A DNA stretch of 64,000 nucleotides from an uncultured Burkholderiales bacterium (GCA_903871545.1 CAIQHG010000048.1:35770-99769), one strand, 5' to 3'; positions 16,972-25,856 are shown, numbered from the stretch's first letter. A program made the numbers and translations. The notes: generated from the letters alone by a model not told the origin.

Positions 16972-18052
16972 ACCCAAAATCAAACCTCCAGAGAAACAGC
17001 AGATCGTTTTGGTTTTTCAGGGCGGAGGTGCGATTGGTGCTTATCAGTACGGAGCATATGAAGCTCTTCACAACAACTCCATAGAGCCAGATTGGTTAAT
17101 CGGGACCTCTATTGGCGCGATAAACGGAGGGTTGATAGCGGGGAACCCCCCAGAAAAAAGAGTTAAGGCCTTAAAAACCTTTTGGGATTTAATGAAAACG
17201 CATGGGAGGAGGTCTACTTATCCATCGAAAGACCTATTTGATTTCATGACAGTTACTATGGGTGTAGAGGGATTTTTTAGGCCTAACTATACTGCTTGGG
17301 TTTATCCCAATGCTGACCTGGGAATAGATAAAGCGTCCTACTACAGTACCGATCCTCTTCGCACTACGCTTGGGAAATTAATTAATATTGACTATTTAAA
17401 TTCTAAAAACATTCGCTTGACTGTTGGCGCAGTCAACGCCAACACAGGACAGATGCGTTATTTTGACAGCAGAGATGAGGAGCTATCGATTGAACACATC
17501 ATGGCTTCCGCGTCTTTGCCTCCTGCATTTCCTGCAACCCTCATCAAGGGCGAGCCGTATTGGGATGGGGGTGTATTTTCAAACACTCCAATGGAGGCAA
17601 TTTTTGAAGATCGACCAAGACTTAGTTCATTGATTTTTTCAGTTCAGTTGTGGAACCCTGAGGGTGGCGAGCCTAAGAGTATCAACGGTGTCATCAATAA
17701 AATAAAAGATATTCAATACGCATCAAGAAACCATTATTTAGAAAAAGAGCGACAGCTGCATAGGTTGAGGCACGTAATCAGAGAGTTGGGCACTAAATTA
17801 ACGGATGAAGTTAAAAAAACCCCTGAAGTCAAGGAACTATTGGCTTGGGGCTGTGGCACTAAGATGCACATCATTCAACTAACTGTCGACACCGTACCGG
17901 GTGAAGATGATCTGCGAGATATTGACTTCTCAACTGAGGGGATAACAGCTCGGTACCACTCGGGATTAGAGGGAACAATAGAGGTTTTAAAGAGTAATCC
18001 ATGGGTCAAGCATATTGACCCAATTGAGGGGATACGAGTTCATCCAAATTAG
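16949..18052 (+). CDS. Patatin-like phospholipase
   Basis: 367 aa serine lipid acyl hydrolase. Motifs: oxyanion loop QGGGAIGAYQYG (about 25-35), nucleophile elbow GTSIG with S54, and DGG with D206 completing the Ser-Asp dyad. The C-terminal region after about residue 235 (INKIKDIQYASRNHYLEKERQLHRL) fits the DUF3734 extension found with many proteobacterial patatins. No signal peptide, so probably cytosolic or membrane-associated. Its stop overlaps by 4 nt the stop of the convergent barrel gene. Confidence 0.92.
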   Translation: MIQHTVHKPKIKPPEKQQIVLVFQGGGAIGAYQYGAYEALHNNSIEPDWLIGTSIGAINGGLIAGNPPEKRVKALKTFWDLMKTHGRRSTYPSKDLFDFMTVTMGVEGFFRPNYTAWVYPNADLGIDKASYYSTDPLRTTLGKLINIDYLNSKNIRLTVGAVNANTGQMRYFDSRDEELSIEHIMASASLPPAFPATLIKGEPYWDGGVFSNTPMEAIFEDRPRLSSLIFSVQLWNPEGGEPKSINGVINKIKDIQYASRNHYLEKERQLHRLRHVIRELGTKLTDEVKKTPEVKELLAWGCGTKMHIIQLTVDTVPGEDDLRDIDFSTEGITARYHSGLEGTIEVLKSNPWVKHIDPIEGIRVHPN

Positions 18053-18699
18053 AACCTTCTCGTCACCCCAACAGATGCTAGATTTGATTTAAGTGCACTG
18101 TCCCCGCCGATAGAGTCGTAATGGTTCAAACTGAAACGAAGGTCCGTAGATGCTCCCATTGGCAAGTCGTAACCAAGTCCGTAAAACTTTCCCATACCAC
18201 TTTGGTTTTGCGATTGGCTATATCCGCCTAAGCTGGTACTGACATTCCCCAGCTGTTTCTCTTTATATTGTGTAGCGCCAAGGTCTATAAAAACGTATTT
18301 AAAGACCGGCAATTGAACTGGATGCAAGACTAAGCCTAAATCAGCTCCTGAGTAAGAAGCGTTAAAAGAGCCTGAATAATTTGTATTTAGCGCGCTTATA
18401 CCTGAAAAAGTTAAAGTTTGATTTGCTGTCTGTGCATAGCCCAGTTCAACTGCAATATATTTGTTCAGCAATATTCCGCCAAACAACCGGTACGCCGCCG
18501 CCCCGTTATTTTGCGATGATTGGGAGGTGCCGCCAACCGCATTTGTGAGTTCTGAATTTACGGTCGAGGTTTGGTCAGAGAGCTGAGAAAATCCTGCACT
18601 TGCGCCTAGATAAATATTTTTTGGGGTCTCTTGTCCGTAGGTATTTAGTCCTAAGCAAAGTAGAGCTAAATTGCAAGTAAGTTTAAAGTAATTGTTCAT
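18049..18699 (-). CDS. Outer-membrane beta-barrel protein, OmpA-like transmembrane type
   Basis: 216 aa with a signal peptide (MNNYFKLTCNLALLCLGLNTYG) and strands such as IYLGASAGFSQLSD, AYRLFGGILLNKYIAVELGYAQ and GADLGLVLHPVQ. It ends ASVGVTRRF with the barrel C-terminal Phe. Resembles small eight-stranded OmpA/OmpW-type barrels; there is no C-terminal peptidoglycan-binding domain. Function unknown. Confidence 0.8.
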   Translation of the reverse strand: MNNYFKLTCNLALLCLGLNTYGQETPKNIYLGASAGFSQLSDQTSTVNSELTNAVGGTSQSSQNNGAAAYRLFGGILLNKYIAVELGYAQTANQTLTFSGISALNTNYSGSFNASYSGADLGLVLHPVQLPVFKYVFIDLGATQYKEKQLGNVSTSLGGYSQSQNQSGMGKFYGLGYDLPMGASTDLRFSLNHYDSIGGDSALKSNLASVGVTRRF

Positions 18700-19123
18700 G
18701 GAGTTAATTTTTAATTGAGTTAATTTCTAAAAAACCGTTTGCGCAACTGTCAAGAGAGTCTTGATATGGGCACATTTACGCCGGAATGCAAATTTGGCGA
18801 TTGAAGTTAATAAGATAGAAAGCAGAAAAACATCTTACCTCTCGCATCCTCTGGGGTCTGCTTGACCATTCCTAGGGTGAATATAGGCCAGATAACCCTT
18901 GGTGAATGTTTCCCACCACTCATATACAAATAGTCAGGCTTAATAAAAGTAGAGCTACGGACACCGTAGCTATGCATCTAGATTTTTAAAACTATATTTG
19001 CCTTTTCGCTGAAATTAGGTCGGTAAAAAAAGCAGTTTTAAATATATTTCAAAAGAGCGCTGTCGTACAGATCTCTAAAGTTACTTAGGGTAAATTAAAA
19101 GTTCAAAAAAAAGGACGGCCAAA
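18700..19123. other. Spacer with one strong hairpin
   Basis: No gene is visible in this 424-bp stretch. It contains the perfect hairpin AGCTACGG-ACA-CCGTAGCT at 18953-18971, followed 11 nt later by a T-run (ATTTTT at 18982-18987). That is either a degenerate terminator or the 3' end of an untranslated transcript. Confidence 0.5.
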
Positions 19124-19279
19124 TTGCTATTTAATATCATCCTCATCGTGTTGTTCTTTATGGTAATAGGGGCCATACCAACTTGGCCCCACAGTAGAGG
19201 CTGGGGCTATTATCCGAGTGGCTCCCTAGGCTTAGTGTTATTAATTTTGATAATTTTGATGCTAACAGGTCGATTTTAA
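19124..19279 (+). CDS. DUF3309-family small membrane protein (51 aa)
   Basis: One hydrophobic segment at each end flanks the conserved core IGAIPTWPHSRGWGYYPSG, followed by LGLVLLILIILMLTGRF; this is the DUF3309 pattern. The start is a TTG at 19124 with AAGGAC 7 nt upstream; no in-frame ATG exists before the core. Function of the family is unknown; members are small inner-membrane proteins of proteobacteria. Confidence 0.85.
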   Translation: MLFNIILIVLFFMVIGAIPTWPHSRGWGYYPSGSLGLVLLILIILMLTGRF

Positions 19280-19514
19280 GAGATTCAAAATAGTTTCATT
19301 TTTTAAAAAAGATCGTTATTTTTTTCTCTCTAATCGGCCCAAAATTCCTAATGCTTTGAAATGTATTTCGTGCATATAAATAGGAAAAGAAGATTCTTCT
19401 CAGTCAATAGATCTCGACTCAAAAAAGGATGCTTGACTAAAAGTTTTTTGCATAGCACTGAAGAGATCTTACTTTAGCGAAGCAACATTGCCCCTTTAAC
19501 TAACGGAGAATGAA

Positions 19515-20057
19515 TTGACAAAAGTAGCACCACTGACCAACATAGAGACGATACGTGAAAACGCGCGCAAACACATTGAGCAAGGCGCAGTAACTGCGGA
19601 CTATCCCGCAGACCTTAAAGTGGTCCTTGCGCATCTTAACACTGCGCTAGCTACTGAATTAGTTTGTGTGCTGCGCTATCGCCGCCACCACTTCATGTCA
19701 AAAGGAATTCTCGCACCGGCTGTAGCTGCCGAGTTTTTGAACCACTCCAACGAAGAACTTGGTCACGCCGACTTATTGGCCGAACGCATTGTGCAACTTG
19801 GCGGATCCCCCGACTTCGCTCCGCCCGGCCTCGTCGAGCGAAGTCTCGCTGAGTATGTTGAAGGTTCCTCCCTCCAAGACCGGATTTACGAAAATCTAGT
19901 GGCCGAGAGGATCGCTGTCAATAGCTACCGTGACCTTATCAGGTATCTTGGCGCGGACGACCCCACCACCAGCGAAATGTTAAAAACCATTTTGGCGGTC
20001 GAAGAAGGACATGCCAATGAGCTTGCTGATCTGATCCAACATTTTCCACGCAGCTAA
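19515..20057 (+). CDS. Ferritin-like (bacterioferritin-type) diiron protein
   Basis: 180 aa four-helix protein. A complete diiron ligand set can be read: E48, E81 with H84 (ExxH), E131, E163 with H166 (ExxH). The spacing from E48 to E81 equals that in bacterioferritin; the second half is slightly different. Likely iron storage or oxidant protection. The start is TTG at 19515 behind CGGAGAA; the nearby ATG at 19510 is out of frame and hits a stop at once. A 138-aa gene follows after 33 bp. Confidence 0.85.
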   Translation: MTKVAPLTNIETIRENARKHIEQGAVTADYPADLKVVLAHLNTALATELVCVLRYRRHHFMSKGILAPAVAAEFLNHSNEELGHADLLAERIVQLGGSPDFAPPGLVERSLAEYVEGSSLQDRIYENLVAERIAVNSYRDLIRYLGADDPTTSEMLKTILAVEEGHANELADLIQHFPRS

Positions 20058-20090
20058 TCAAGAGCTTCAAACCCAGCAATTAGGAAAAGC

Positions 20091-20507
20091 ATGAATAAAA
20101 AAGACTTGCCGACGACTTTCGGTATATTCAAGCCAGTTGGGCACACGCTTATTGCCTTTCATACAACCGCAGAGCTCACGAGTGCGCAAGCCGATTTAGC
20201 AAGGCTTGGCTTTGAGCAAGATTCGATGGTACTTTACAGCGACACCGAAATGTTGGCACAAGTTGACAAAGAGCTTGAGCATGTAAGTCCCATGGCAAAT
20301 TTTGGCTATGAATTAGATTTGATTCATATTCATAGGGAGCTAGCGCAAGATGGTTGCTGTTTCTTAGTCGTCAAAGCAGATACCGATGCGTTGGAGAAAC
20401 TAGTCTCTGATATGGTGCGCTCAATCAAACCTGCCTCTGCGCAGCAATACGGGCATTTTATGATCGAAGATCTGACCGAGAAACCCCCAGGACGCGTCCA
20501 AGCATAA
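20091..20507 (+). CDS. Hypothetical protein paired with the ferritin-like gene
   Basis: 138 aa soluble protein with no signal peptide or membrane helix. The segments HTLIAFHTTAELTSAQADLARLGF and DGCCFLVVKADTDALEKLVSDMV suggest two alpha/beta repeats like those of small stress-type proteins that bind or scan ligands, but I do not recognise a named family. It follows the ferritin-like gene closely on the same strand and is convergent with the aldo/keto reductase. Confidence 0.7.
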   Translation: MNKKDLPTTFGIFKPVGHTLIAFHTTAELTSAQADLARLGFEQDSMVLYSDTEMLAQVDKELEHVSPMANFGYELDLIHIHRELAQDGCCFLVVKADTDALEKLVSDMVRSIKPASAQQYGHFMIEDLTEKPPGRVQA

Positions 20508-20548
20508 GTGACTGATACAAGATGGCGGATTTTTAGTATTTAAAGCCG

Positions 20549-21571
20549 CTATGAGTGACCAAGCACAGTGCGCGGTTCATAGGCTTTTTCTAGCAGTAAG
20601 ATCTCGCTAGGACTGAGGGTCACATTTAGTGCAGCCACTGCATGATCAACATGGAAGTCTTTACTTACACCGGCGATAGGTGCGGTCACTCCCCTATGTA
20701 GCAACCAAGCATAGGCAAGCGTCGCCGCCTCGATGTGCTTTTGTTGCGCCAGCAAATGCAGCGCTTGGCGAACCTGTAAGTCAGACGCGCGGCCGTAGAA
20801 CTTGCTTTGCGCATCATCAGTTTCACTGCGGGGGGTGACCCTTGCTATTTCACCAGATGGATCGCTCACCAAAAAGCCGCGTGCAAGGGGACTCCAGGGC
20901 AGCAGGGCCACTCCCGCATCTTTACAAAGCGGGATCATCTCCCGCTCCTCCTCTCGGTAAACGAGGTTGTAATGGTTTTGCATGCTTACAAAGCGGGTCC
21001 ACCCGTTTTGCTGCGCTATTTGTTGCATCTTGGCGAACTGCCAAGCCCACATGCTGCTCGCTCCGAGGTAACGGACCTTGCCTGCCTTCACCACGTCGTT
21101 AAGCGCCTCCATTGTCTCTTCTATCGGAGTCTCCTGGTCGAAGCGGTGAATCTGGTAAAGATCAATGTAGTCAGTTCCTAGGCGGCGCAGCGATGCGTCG
21201 ACTGCGTGGAAGATTCGCTTTCGGCTTAAACCATCAAGATTGGGGCGGTGGCTAAAAGATGCTGAATTTACGCCTTCAAAGTCCATATCCACCGGGTTGA
21301 AAACTTTTGTGGCTATCACTATCTCCTCGCGCCGTGCACCAGGGAACATCTCGGCCAAGCATTGACCCGTTATTTTTTCGCATTCGCCGCCAGAATAGGT
21401 GTCAGCGGTATCAAAAAAATTAATGCCCTGCTCGACCGCACGGTGAAAGAGTGGCCGCGCTGAGGCTTGATCTAACATCCAAGGGCGCCACTCAGGCGAA
21501 CCAAAAGTGAGTGTGCCCAAGCAGATACGAGACACCTTTAAGCCGGTGCTGCCAAGACGGACGTATTGCAT
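20549..21571 (-). CDS. Aldo/keto reductase
   Basis: 340 aa NADPH-dependent oxidoreductase. The catalytic tetrad is present: D54, Y59, K89 and H142 (in LYQIHRFD). The length and the FGSPEWRPWMLD insert near the start match the YajO/Tas-like bacterial group. It is the last gene of a three-gene minus-strand unit behind rraA-like and tctC-like genes (21-bp gap), so it may reduce an aldehyde or keto acid in the same small catabolic route. Substrate unknown. Confidence 0.9.
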   Translation of the reverse strand: MQYVRLGSTGLKVSRICLGTLTFGSPEWRPWMLDQASARPLFHRAVEQGINFFDTADTYSGGECEKITGQCLAEMFPGARREEIVIATKVFNPVDMDFEGVNSASFSHRPNLDGLSRKRIFHAVDASLRRLGTDYIDLYQIHRFDQETPIEETMEALNDVVKAGKVRYLGASSMWAWQFAKMQQIAQQNGWTRFVSMQNHYNLVYREEEREMIPLCKDAGVALLPWSPLARGFLVSDPSGEIARVTPRSETDDAQSKFYGRASDLQVRQALHLLAQQKHIEAATLAYAWLLHRGVTAPIAGVSKDFHVDHAVAALNVTLSPSEILLLEKAYEPRTVLGHS

Positions 21572-21592
21572 AAGAGAGATTAGGAGTTTTGC

Positions 21593-22558
21593 TTATTGGG
21601 GCTCAATGCCGGCTTGTTTGATGATTTGACCGTACATCGTGGAGTCGGTTCGGATCACGTCGCTCATGGACTGCGGCGTTCCTCCGATCGGATCTAAGCT
21701 AATTTCTGCGAGTTGCTTGCCCATATCGGCCGCGAGCGCCTTGTTGAGGTCCGCGTTTAAACGGTCAACTATGGCCTTAGGTGTTCCCGCGGGAGCAGCT
21801 AATCCGATCCAAGTGACAGACTCGTAGCCAGGGACACCGGCTTCTGCGACAGTTGGCAAGTTAGGTAGTAGGGGTGAGCGCTTCGCGCTTGTAATAGCAA
21901 GGCCCCTCAGCTTATTGCCAGTGACGTACTGCAAAGCTGTTGGAGAAGTCTCAAACATCGACTGGATTTGACCCCCAAGTAGATCATTCAAAGCTGGAGC
22001 ACCTCCTTTGTAAGGAACATGCAAAACTTTTGCGCCAGTCGCCATCTCAAACTGCTTGGCAGCAATGTCCTGCCCAGTTCCGATACCCGCGCTGCCCATT
22101 GTGATCTTTTCGGGCTGTGCCTTGGCAAGCGCTATCAGTTCTTTCACGCTGTTGACCGGCACCGAGGGGTGAACCATCAAGATGTTGGGCTGATTGACAA
22201 GACGGATGATTGGCGTGAAGTCATTGAATGGGTCAAAGCCGGTTCTTTTAAACAAGTGAATGTTTGCAGCTAAAACCCCAGAACTAGTGACGAAGAGCGT
22301 GTTGCCGTCGGGATTTGTCTTTGCGACAAATTCTGCGGCGATATTTCCAGAAGCGCCGGCGCGGTTGTCAACAAGGAAGGGTTGCCCCAAAGAGTCTGTA
22401 AGTCTCTTGGCAACTATGCGAGCCACCATGTCTACGCTACCTCCGGGTGGAAACGGCACTACGATCTTAACCGGCCCGGAAGGCCAAGTTTGAGCCGAGG
22501 CGATTCCAAAGCCTAAGATCAAGACAAAAAATACACTTTGGCGAAAGTATTTGAACAT
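21593..22558 (-). CDS. Bug/TctC-family periplasmic solute-binding protein
   Basis: 321 aa with a clear signal peptide (MFKYFRQSVFFVLILGFGIASA). The family signature follows: WPSGPVKIVVPFPPGGSVD, NRAGASGNIAAEFVAK and HVPYKGGAPALNDLLGGQ. These proteins capture carboxylates for tripartite tricarboxylate transporters and are greatly expanded in Burkholderiales. No TctA/TctB membrane gene is adjacent. Cotranscribed with the RraA-like gene (51-bp gap) and the aldo/keto reductase. Confidence 0.93.
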   Translation of the reverse strand: MFKYFRQSVFFVLILGFGIASAQTWPSGPVKIVVPFPPGGSVDMVARIVAKRLTDSLGQPFLVDNRAGASGNIAAEFVAKTNPDGNTLFVTSSGVLAANIHLFKRTGFDPFNDFTPIIRLVNQPNILMVHPSVPVNSVKELIALAKAQPEKITMGSAGIGTGQDIAAKQFEMATGAKVLHVPYKGGAPALNDLLGGQIQSMFETSPTALQYVTGNKLRGLAITSAKRSPLLPNLPTVAEAGVPGYESVTWIGLAAPAGTPKAIVDRLNADLNKALAADMGKQLAEISLDPIGGTPQSMSDVIRTDSTMYGQIIKQAGIEPQ

Positions 22559-22609
22559 ACTGGGGACTCCTTGTTGTTAAGGTAAGAGAAAGGGAAATTG
22601 ACGTAGGCT

Positions 22610-23287
22610 TTAACTCTGTTTTTGTTTCTCAAGCACACTTAGGATAACCTGAGTAGTCCCCATTATGTCTGGGTACTTTTCCCCGGCATCGATGCGGGCG
22701 AGCGTGCGCTTTTCTTCCTCCATCATCTTTAGCGCGCGGCGCACTGAGTACTCGATGTCCTCAGGTGGCATGACCAGTATGCCGTTCTCATCGGCCAAGA
22801 TAGCATCTCCTGGATTAACGGCTACACCACCACAGCTGACAGTGACACCAAATTCGCCGCCAAGTCCCAAAGTCTTAACCGTCACAGCTGAGGTTCCACG
22901 AGACCATACAGGGACACCGTATTGGCGCAGTTCTCCCAGGTCAGTGACGAGTCCGTCCACAATAATTCCGGCAACCCCCGCAGCCCGAGCCGCATAAGCA
23001 ACTGCTCCACCAAGAGAGGCAATCGACATGTCACCGCAGCGGTCGATTATTATGAAGTCCCCAGGCCTTGCCTGCCCAACGGCGTAGTGGACCATTGCTC
23101 CGTCCATGCCTGGCATGCGGATGGTGATTGCGGTGCCTGCAACGCGACGATCTTGGAAATGGGCACGAATGTCGGGGCACATAAACCCTGTATAGCGAAA
23201 GTGTCCTATGACTGCTGGTTCCGCTTGTACAAGAAGTTTCAATAATTGGGTATCGATTGCGGGGGGGAGAGGATTTATTTTGTACAT
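22610..23287 (-). CDS. RraA-family protein, probable hydroxy-oxoacid aldolase
   Basis: 225 aa. Core motifs are ARPGDFIIIDRCGDMSIASLGG, AGIIVDGLVTDLGELRQYGVPVWSRG and GDAILADENGILVMP, typical of the RraA/HMG-aldolase fold with its metal-binding Asp and Arg. Members near Bug proteins often act as 4-hydroxy-4-methyl-2-oxoglutarate-type aldolases or oxaloacetate decarboxylases, so this is a catabolic enzyme more likely than an RNase E inhibitor. First gene of the minus-strand trio. Confidence 0.88.
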   Translation of the reverse strand: MYKINPLPPAIDTQLLKLLVQAEPAVIGHFRYTGFMCPDIRAHFQDRRVAGTAITIRMPGMDGAMVHYAVGQARPGDFIIIDRCGDMSIASLGGAVAYAARAAGVAGIIVDGLVTDLGELRQYGVPVWSRGTSAVTVKTLGLGGEFGVTVSCGGVAVNPGDAILADENGILVMPPEDIEYSVRRALKMMEEEKRTLARIDAGEKYPDIMGTTQVILSVLEKQKQS

Positions 23288-23587
23288 TGAATTATCCTAA
23301 AAGTGCGAGAACTAGAAACTAGTGAATGATAAACTGTGGGGGTAAGTTTACTAACAGCATTTAGATTTTACTCAACCCGTTTGTCATTTAATTTGAGTAG
23401 AGGAGTCTTTACACTCCCTGACGTGATGAAGATGTGATTCGATTATGTGTAGCATTCAGATTAGCATGAGTAGCTTATTGGACGTCAGTTTAATAGGGCC
23501 GCGGTCAACAAATAGCTTTTTTGTTAGGGATCTGAAGGGGTGCACTGACGTAAGTAGGAGAAAATATACCAAAAGGAGAATTTCATC
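23288..23587. other. Divergent promoter spacer, no clear element
   Basis: This 300-bp spacer should hold the promoters for the rraA-like trio and for the persulfide-dioxygenase gene. I see a small hairpin (GGAGT/ACTCC at 23402-23417) without a T-run, and nothing else I can support. Confidence 0.4.
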
Positions 23588-24697
23588 GTGATAATTCATC
23601 AGCTTTTTGACGACGAGTCGTGCACTTATACCTACTTACTGGTGGATGAAAGTACCCAGGAGGCCCTCATCGTTGACCCAGTGGATACAAAACTTGAGAG
23701 GGACTTAGCTATTATCAGGCGAGATAACCTACGTGTTAGGTGGATCTTAGAGACTCACGCGCATGCAGATCACATTACTAGTTCGGCTAAGTTGGCTGAA
23801 TTAACGGGTGGGAAAGTAGCGGCACCAAAAGCCTGTGATATCGGTACTGCAACTTGGCAGTTGGAAGATCAAAACCAAATAACATTCGGTATTCAAAAAC
23901 TAACTGCTTTAAGCACCCCAGGTCATACGAAGGGAAGTATGTCTTTCGTATGCGCCAACAATGTGTTCACAGGTGATACGCTGTTAATTAACGGATGCGG
24001 CAGAACTGACTTTCAGTCTGGTAGTTCAGAAGAAATTTATAACAGTATTACCAACATACTCTTTAAATTACCCGACGAAACTGTCGTGTGGCCAGGGCAC
24101 GACTACAACAATAGAAAAAGCTCAACCATTGGCATTGAAAAACAATCCAACACTAGATTGGCGGGAAAAACCAAGCAAGAGTTTATTCAACTCATGTCTG
24201 AACTCAAACTAGCTAAACCCAAAAGAATTGATGAGGCAGTGCCCGCAAATAAGCTCTCAGGTTTGAGGCATGATGCCAATGAATATCAATCTAGAGATCT
24301 ATGTCCTGCACAAGGCTATGCTGGAGATATCTCAAGTCATATGGCCTGGAGTTGGGTGCAATCTAACCAGGCTGTACTAATAGACGTGAGAACGCAAGCT
24401 GAATTAGAGTGGGTTGGATTTATCCCTGCAGCCATTTCAGTGCCTTGGAAAAACTCACCAGACATGACGCTAAACACTAATTTTGATCAGGATATCAAAG
24501 GAGTTTACGCCGAGAAAAAGGTTGTATTTCTTTGCAGGAGTGGGGTTCGCTCCATCGCGGCGGCTAAGAGAGCGACTGATTTAGGAATTGAAGCCTATAA
24601 CATTTTGGATGGCTTTGAAGGTGATATCGACTCCAATGCGCAAAGAGGTCGCAAAGGCGGTTGGAAGACCAGTGGGTTACCCTGGCGACAAAATTAA
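23588..24697 (+). CDS. Persulfide dioxygenase-like metallo-beta-lactamase fused to rhodanese
   Basis: 369 aa. The N-terminal metallo-beta-lactamase domain (about 1-230) has THAHADH (H57, H59, D61, H62) and a VWPGHDYNN motif as in ETHE1-type persulfide dioxygenases, which use one iron to oxidise glutathione persulfide to sulfite. A C-terminal rhodanese domain (about 255-369) has the active-site loop CRSGVRS with C316. Such fusions are sulfide-detoxification enzymes. The GTG start has AAGGAG upstream. A methyltransferase gene follows after 34 bp. Confidence 0.87.
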   Translation: MIIHQLFDDESCTYTYLLVDESTQEALIVDPVDTKLERDLAIIRRDNLRVRWILETHAHADHITSSAKLAELTGGKVAAPKACDIGTATWQLEDQNQITFGIQKLTALSTPGHTKGSMSFVCANNVFTGDTLLINGCGRTDFQSGSSEEIYNSITNILFKLPDETVVWPGHDYNNRKSSTIGIEKQSNTRLAGKTKQEFIQLMSELKLAKPKRIDEAVPANKLSGLRHDANEYQSRDLCPAQGYAGDISSHMAWSWVQSNQAVLIDVRTQAELEWVGFIPAAISVPWKNSPDMTLNTNFDQDIKGVYAEKKVVFLCRSGVRSIAAAKRATDLGIEAYNILDGFEGDIDSNAQRGRKGGWKTSGLPWRQN

Positions 24698-24731
24698 AAA
24701 TTCTCGCATATCAATGTAAGGACAAAAATTT

Positions 24732-25379
24732 ATGAACCAATTTACAAATCCACTTCATCGTTGGAATGAAAGATTTTCAAACGAGGGGTATCTTTTTGGG
24801 CGAGATCCTAATCAGTACCTCAAAGAACAAGTTCTTCATCAAATTAAATTGCCAAAATTGGCCAACCCAAAGACACTTTGCATCGCTGATGGAGAGGGTC
24901 GAAACAGTGTTTGGCTTGCAGGGCAAGGACATACTGTTACTGCTTTTGATTTTTCGCCAATAGCAGTAGATAAAGCCAAAAAATTAGCCGATGAAAACTC
25001 TGTAAGTGTTGACTTTAATTGCTGCGGGTGGGATGGCTTTGATTGGACACCATCCACCTATGATTACGTAATCGGAATATTCTTTCAGTTTGTTGATCCC
25101 TTTGATAGAGAGAAGCTTTTCAAGCAAATGGATATTTCTTTGAGATTGGGCGGCGTATTAATCATTCAAGGGTACGGAGTTGATCAATTAAAGTACAACA
25201 CCGGCGGGCCTGGTAAGTTGGATCATTTATATGAAGAGCAAATCCTAAAAGATCAGTTTTCTAATTACGAAGTATTGGACTTGCGCACTTATGTAGCTGA
25301 AGTAAATGAAGGAGCTGCGCATAAAGGGATGTCGTCTTTAGTCGGTATGACGGCATTAAAATCAACCTTTAAGAATTAA
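24732..25379 (+). CDS. Class I SAM-dependent methyltransferase
   Basis: 215 aa. The SAM site reads LCIADGEGRNSVWLAGQGHTVTAFDFS (about 47-73), a GEGRNS variant seen in TehB-like and thiopurine-type small-molecule methyltransferases. The N-terminus WNERFSNEGYLFGRDPNQYL is characteristic of that group. Substrate not determinable; a metalloid or thiol is possible given the neighbouring persulfide enzyme. Probably cotranscribed with it. Confidence 0.82.
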   Translation: MNQFTNPLHRWNERFSNEGYLFGRDPNQYLKEQVLHQIKLPKLANPKTLCIADGEGRNSVWLAGQGHTVTAFDFSPIAVDKAKKLADENSVSVDFNCCGWDGFDWTPSTYDYVIGIFFQFVDPFDREKLFKQMDISLRLGGVLIIQGYGVDQLKYNTGGPGKLDHLYEEQILKDQFSNYEVLDLRTYVAEVNEGAAHKGMSSLVGMTALKSTFKN

Positions 25380-25745
25380 AAATGTATGATTTAGGCGCAC
25401 AACTGTAAAAAGTGTAAATTAATCTGTGTAAATTGACTGCGGTTAGTGGTTAGCGTTTAAACGATCCCCAAATTCAATTTCAAACCTGTTCATCGCAGTT
25501 CTCCAATTTTGAATCGGCATGACCCCTTGGATTTAGGAATCCCCTGTCCTTCCCGCGCAAGCCCTTGCGTCCATCTAAGGTCGGAGTGGATGTCAATAAC
25601 AACAGATTTTTTTCATGCTTTAAAACTCACAATGTACTTTCAGTTGACTCACTAAGTGCTTAATTTTAAATAATATTTTATCTATAAAGAATCAACGAAA
25701 AGCATTCTAAGTTATTGATTTCATTGAAATAATTACTAAAACTAG
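25380..25745. other. Gene-free AT-rich spacer before the dcw cluster
   Basis: No gene is visible here. A short dyad GGATT-TAGG-AATCC lies near 25530 without a T-run. The functional elements appear only in the last 110 bp before mraZ. Confidence 0.4.
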
Positions 25746-25774
25746 TTACAAATATCTAAAAAACCTGTTAAAGT
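25746..25774 (+). promoter_or_regulatory. Candidate mraZ promoter
   Basis: TTACAA (25746-25751) and TAAAGT (25769-25774) with a 17-bp spacer. The -10 overlaps the first MraZ-box-like repeat, so MraZ binding would repress its own operon. Hexamers are weak, so confidence is moderate. Confidence 0.45.
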
Positions 25775-25807
25775 GCAAATAAGTGGTATTTAGTGGGAAA
25801 TTGTGTA
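25771..25807 (+). promoter_or_regulatory. MraZ-box-like array, four GTG repeats at 10-bp spacing
   Basis: GTG occurs at 25773, 25783, 25793 and 25803, in the contexts AAGTGC, AAGTGG, TAGTGG and TTGTGT. MraZ proteins bind short G-rich direct repeats about one helical turn apart upstream of their own gene. The array overlaps the promoter -10 and start region. Confidence 0.65.
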
Positions 25808-25856
25808 GTGCAATGGTTCCCGCTTTATCTTTGCATTTAAAAAAGGGGTTAGTTAC

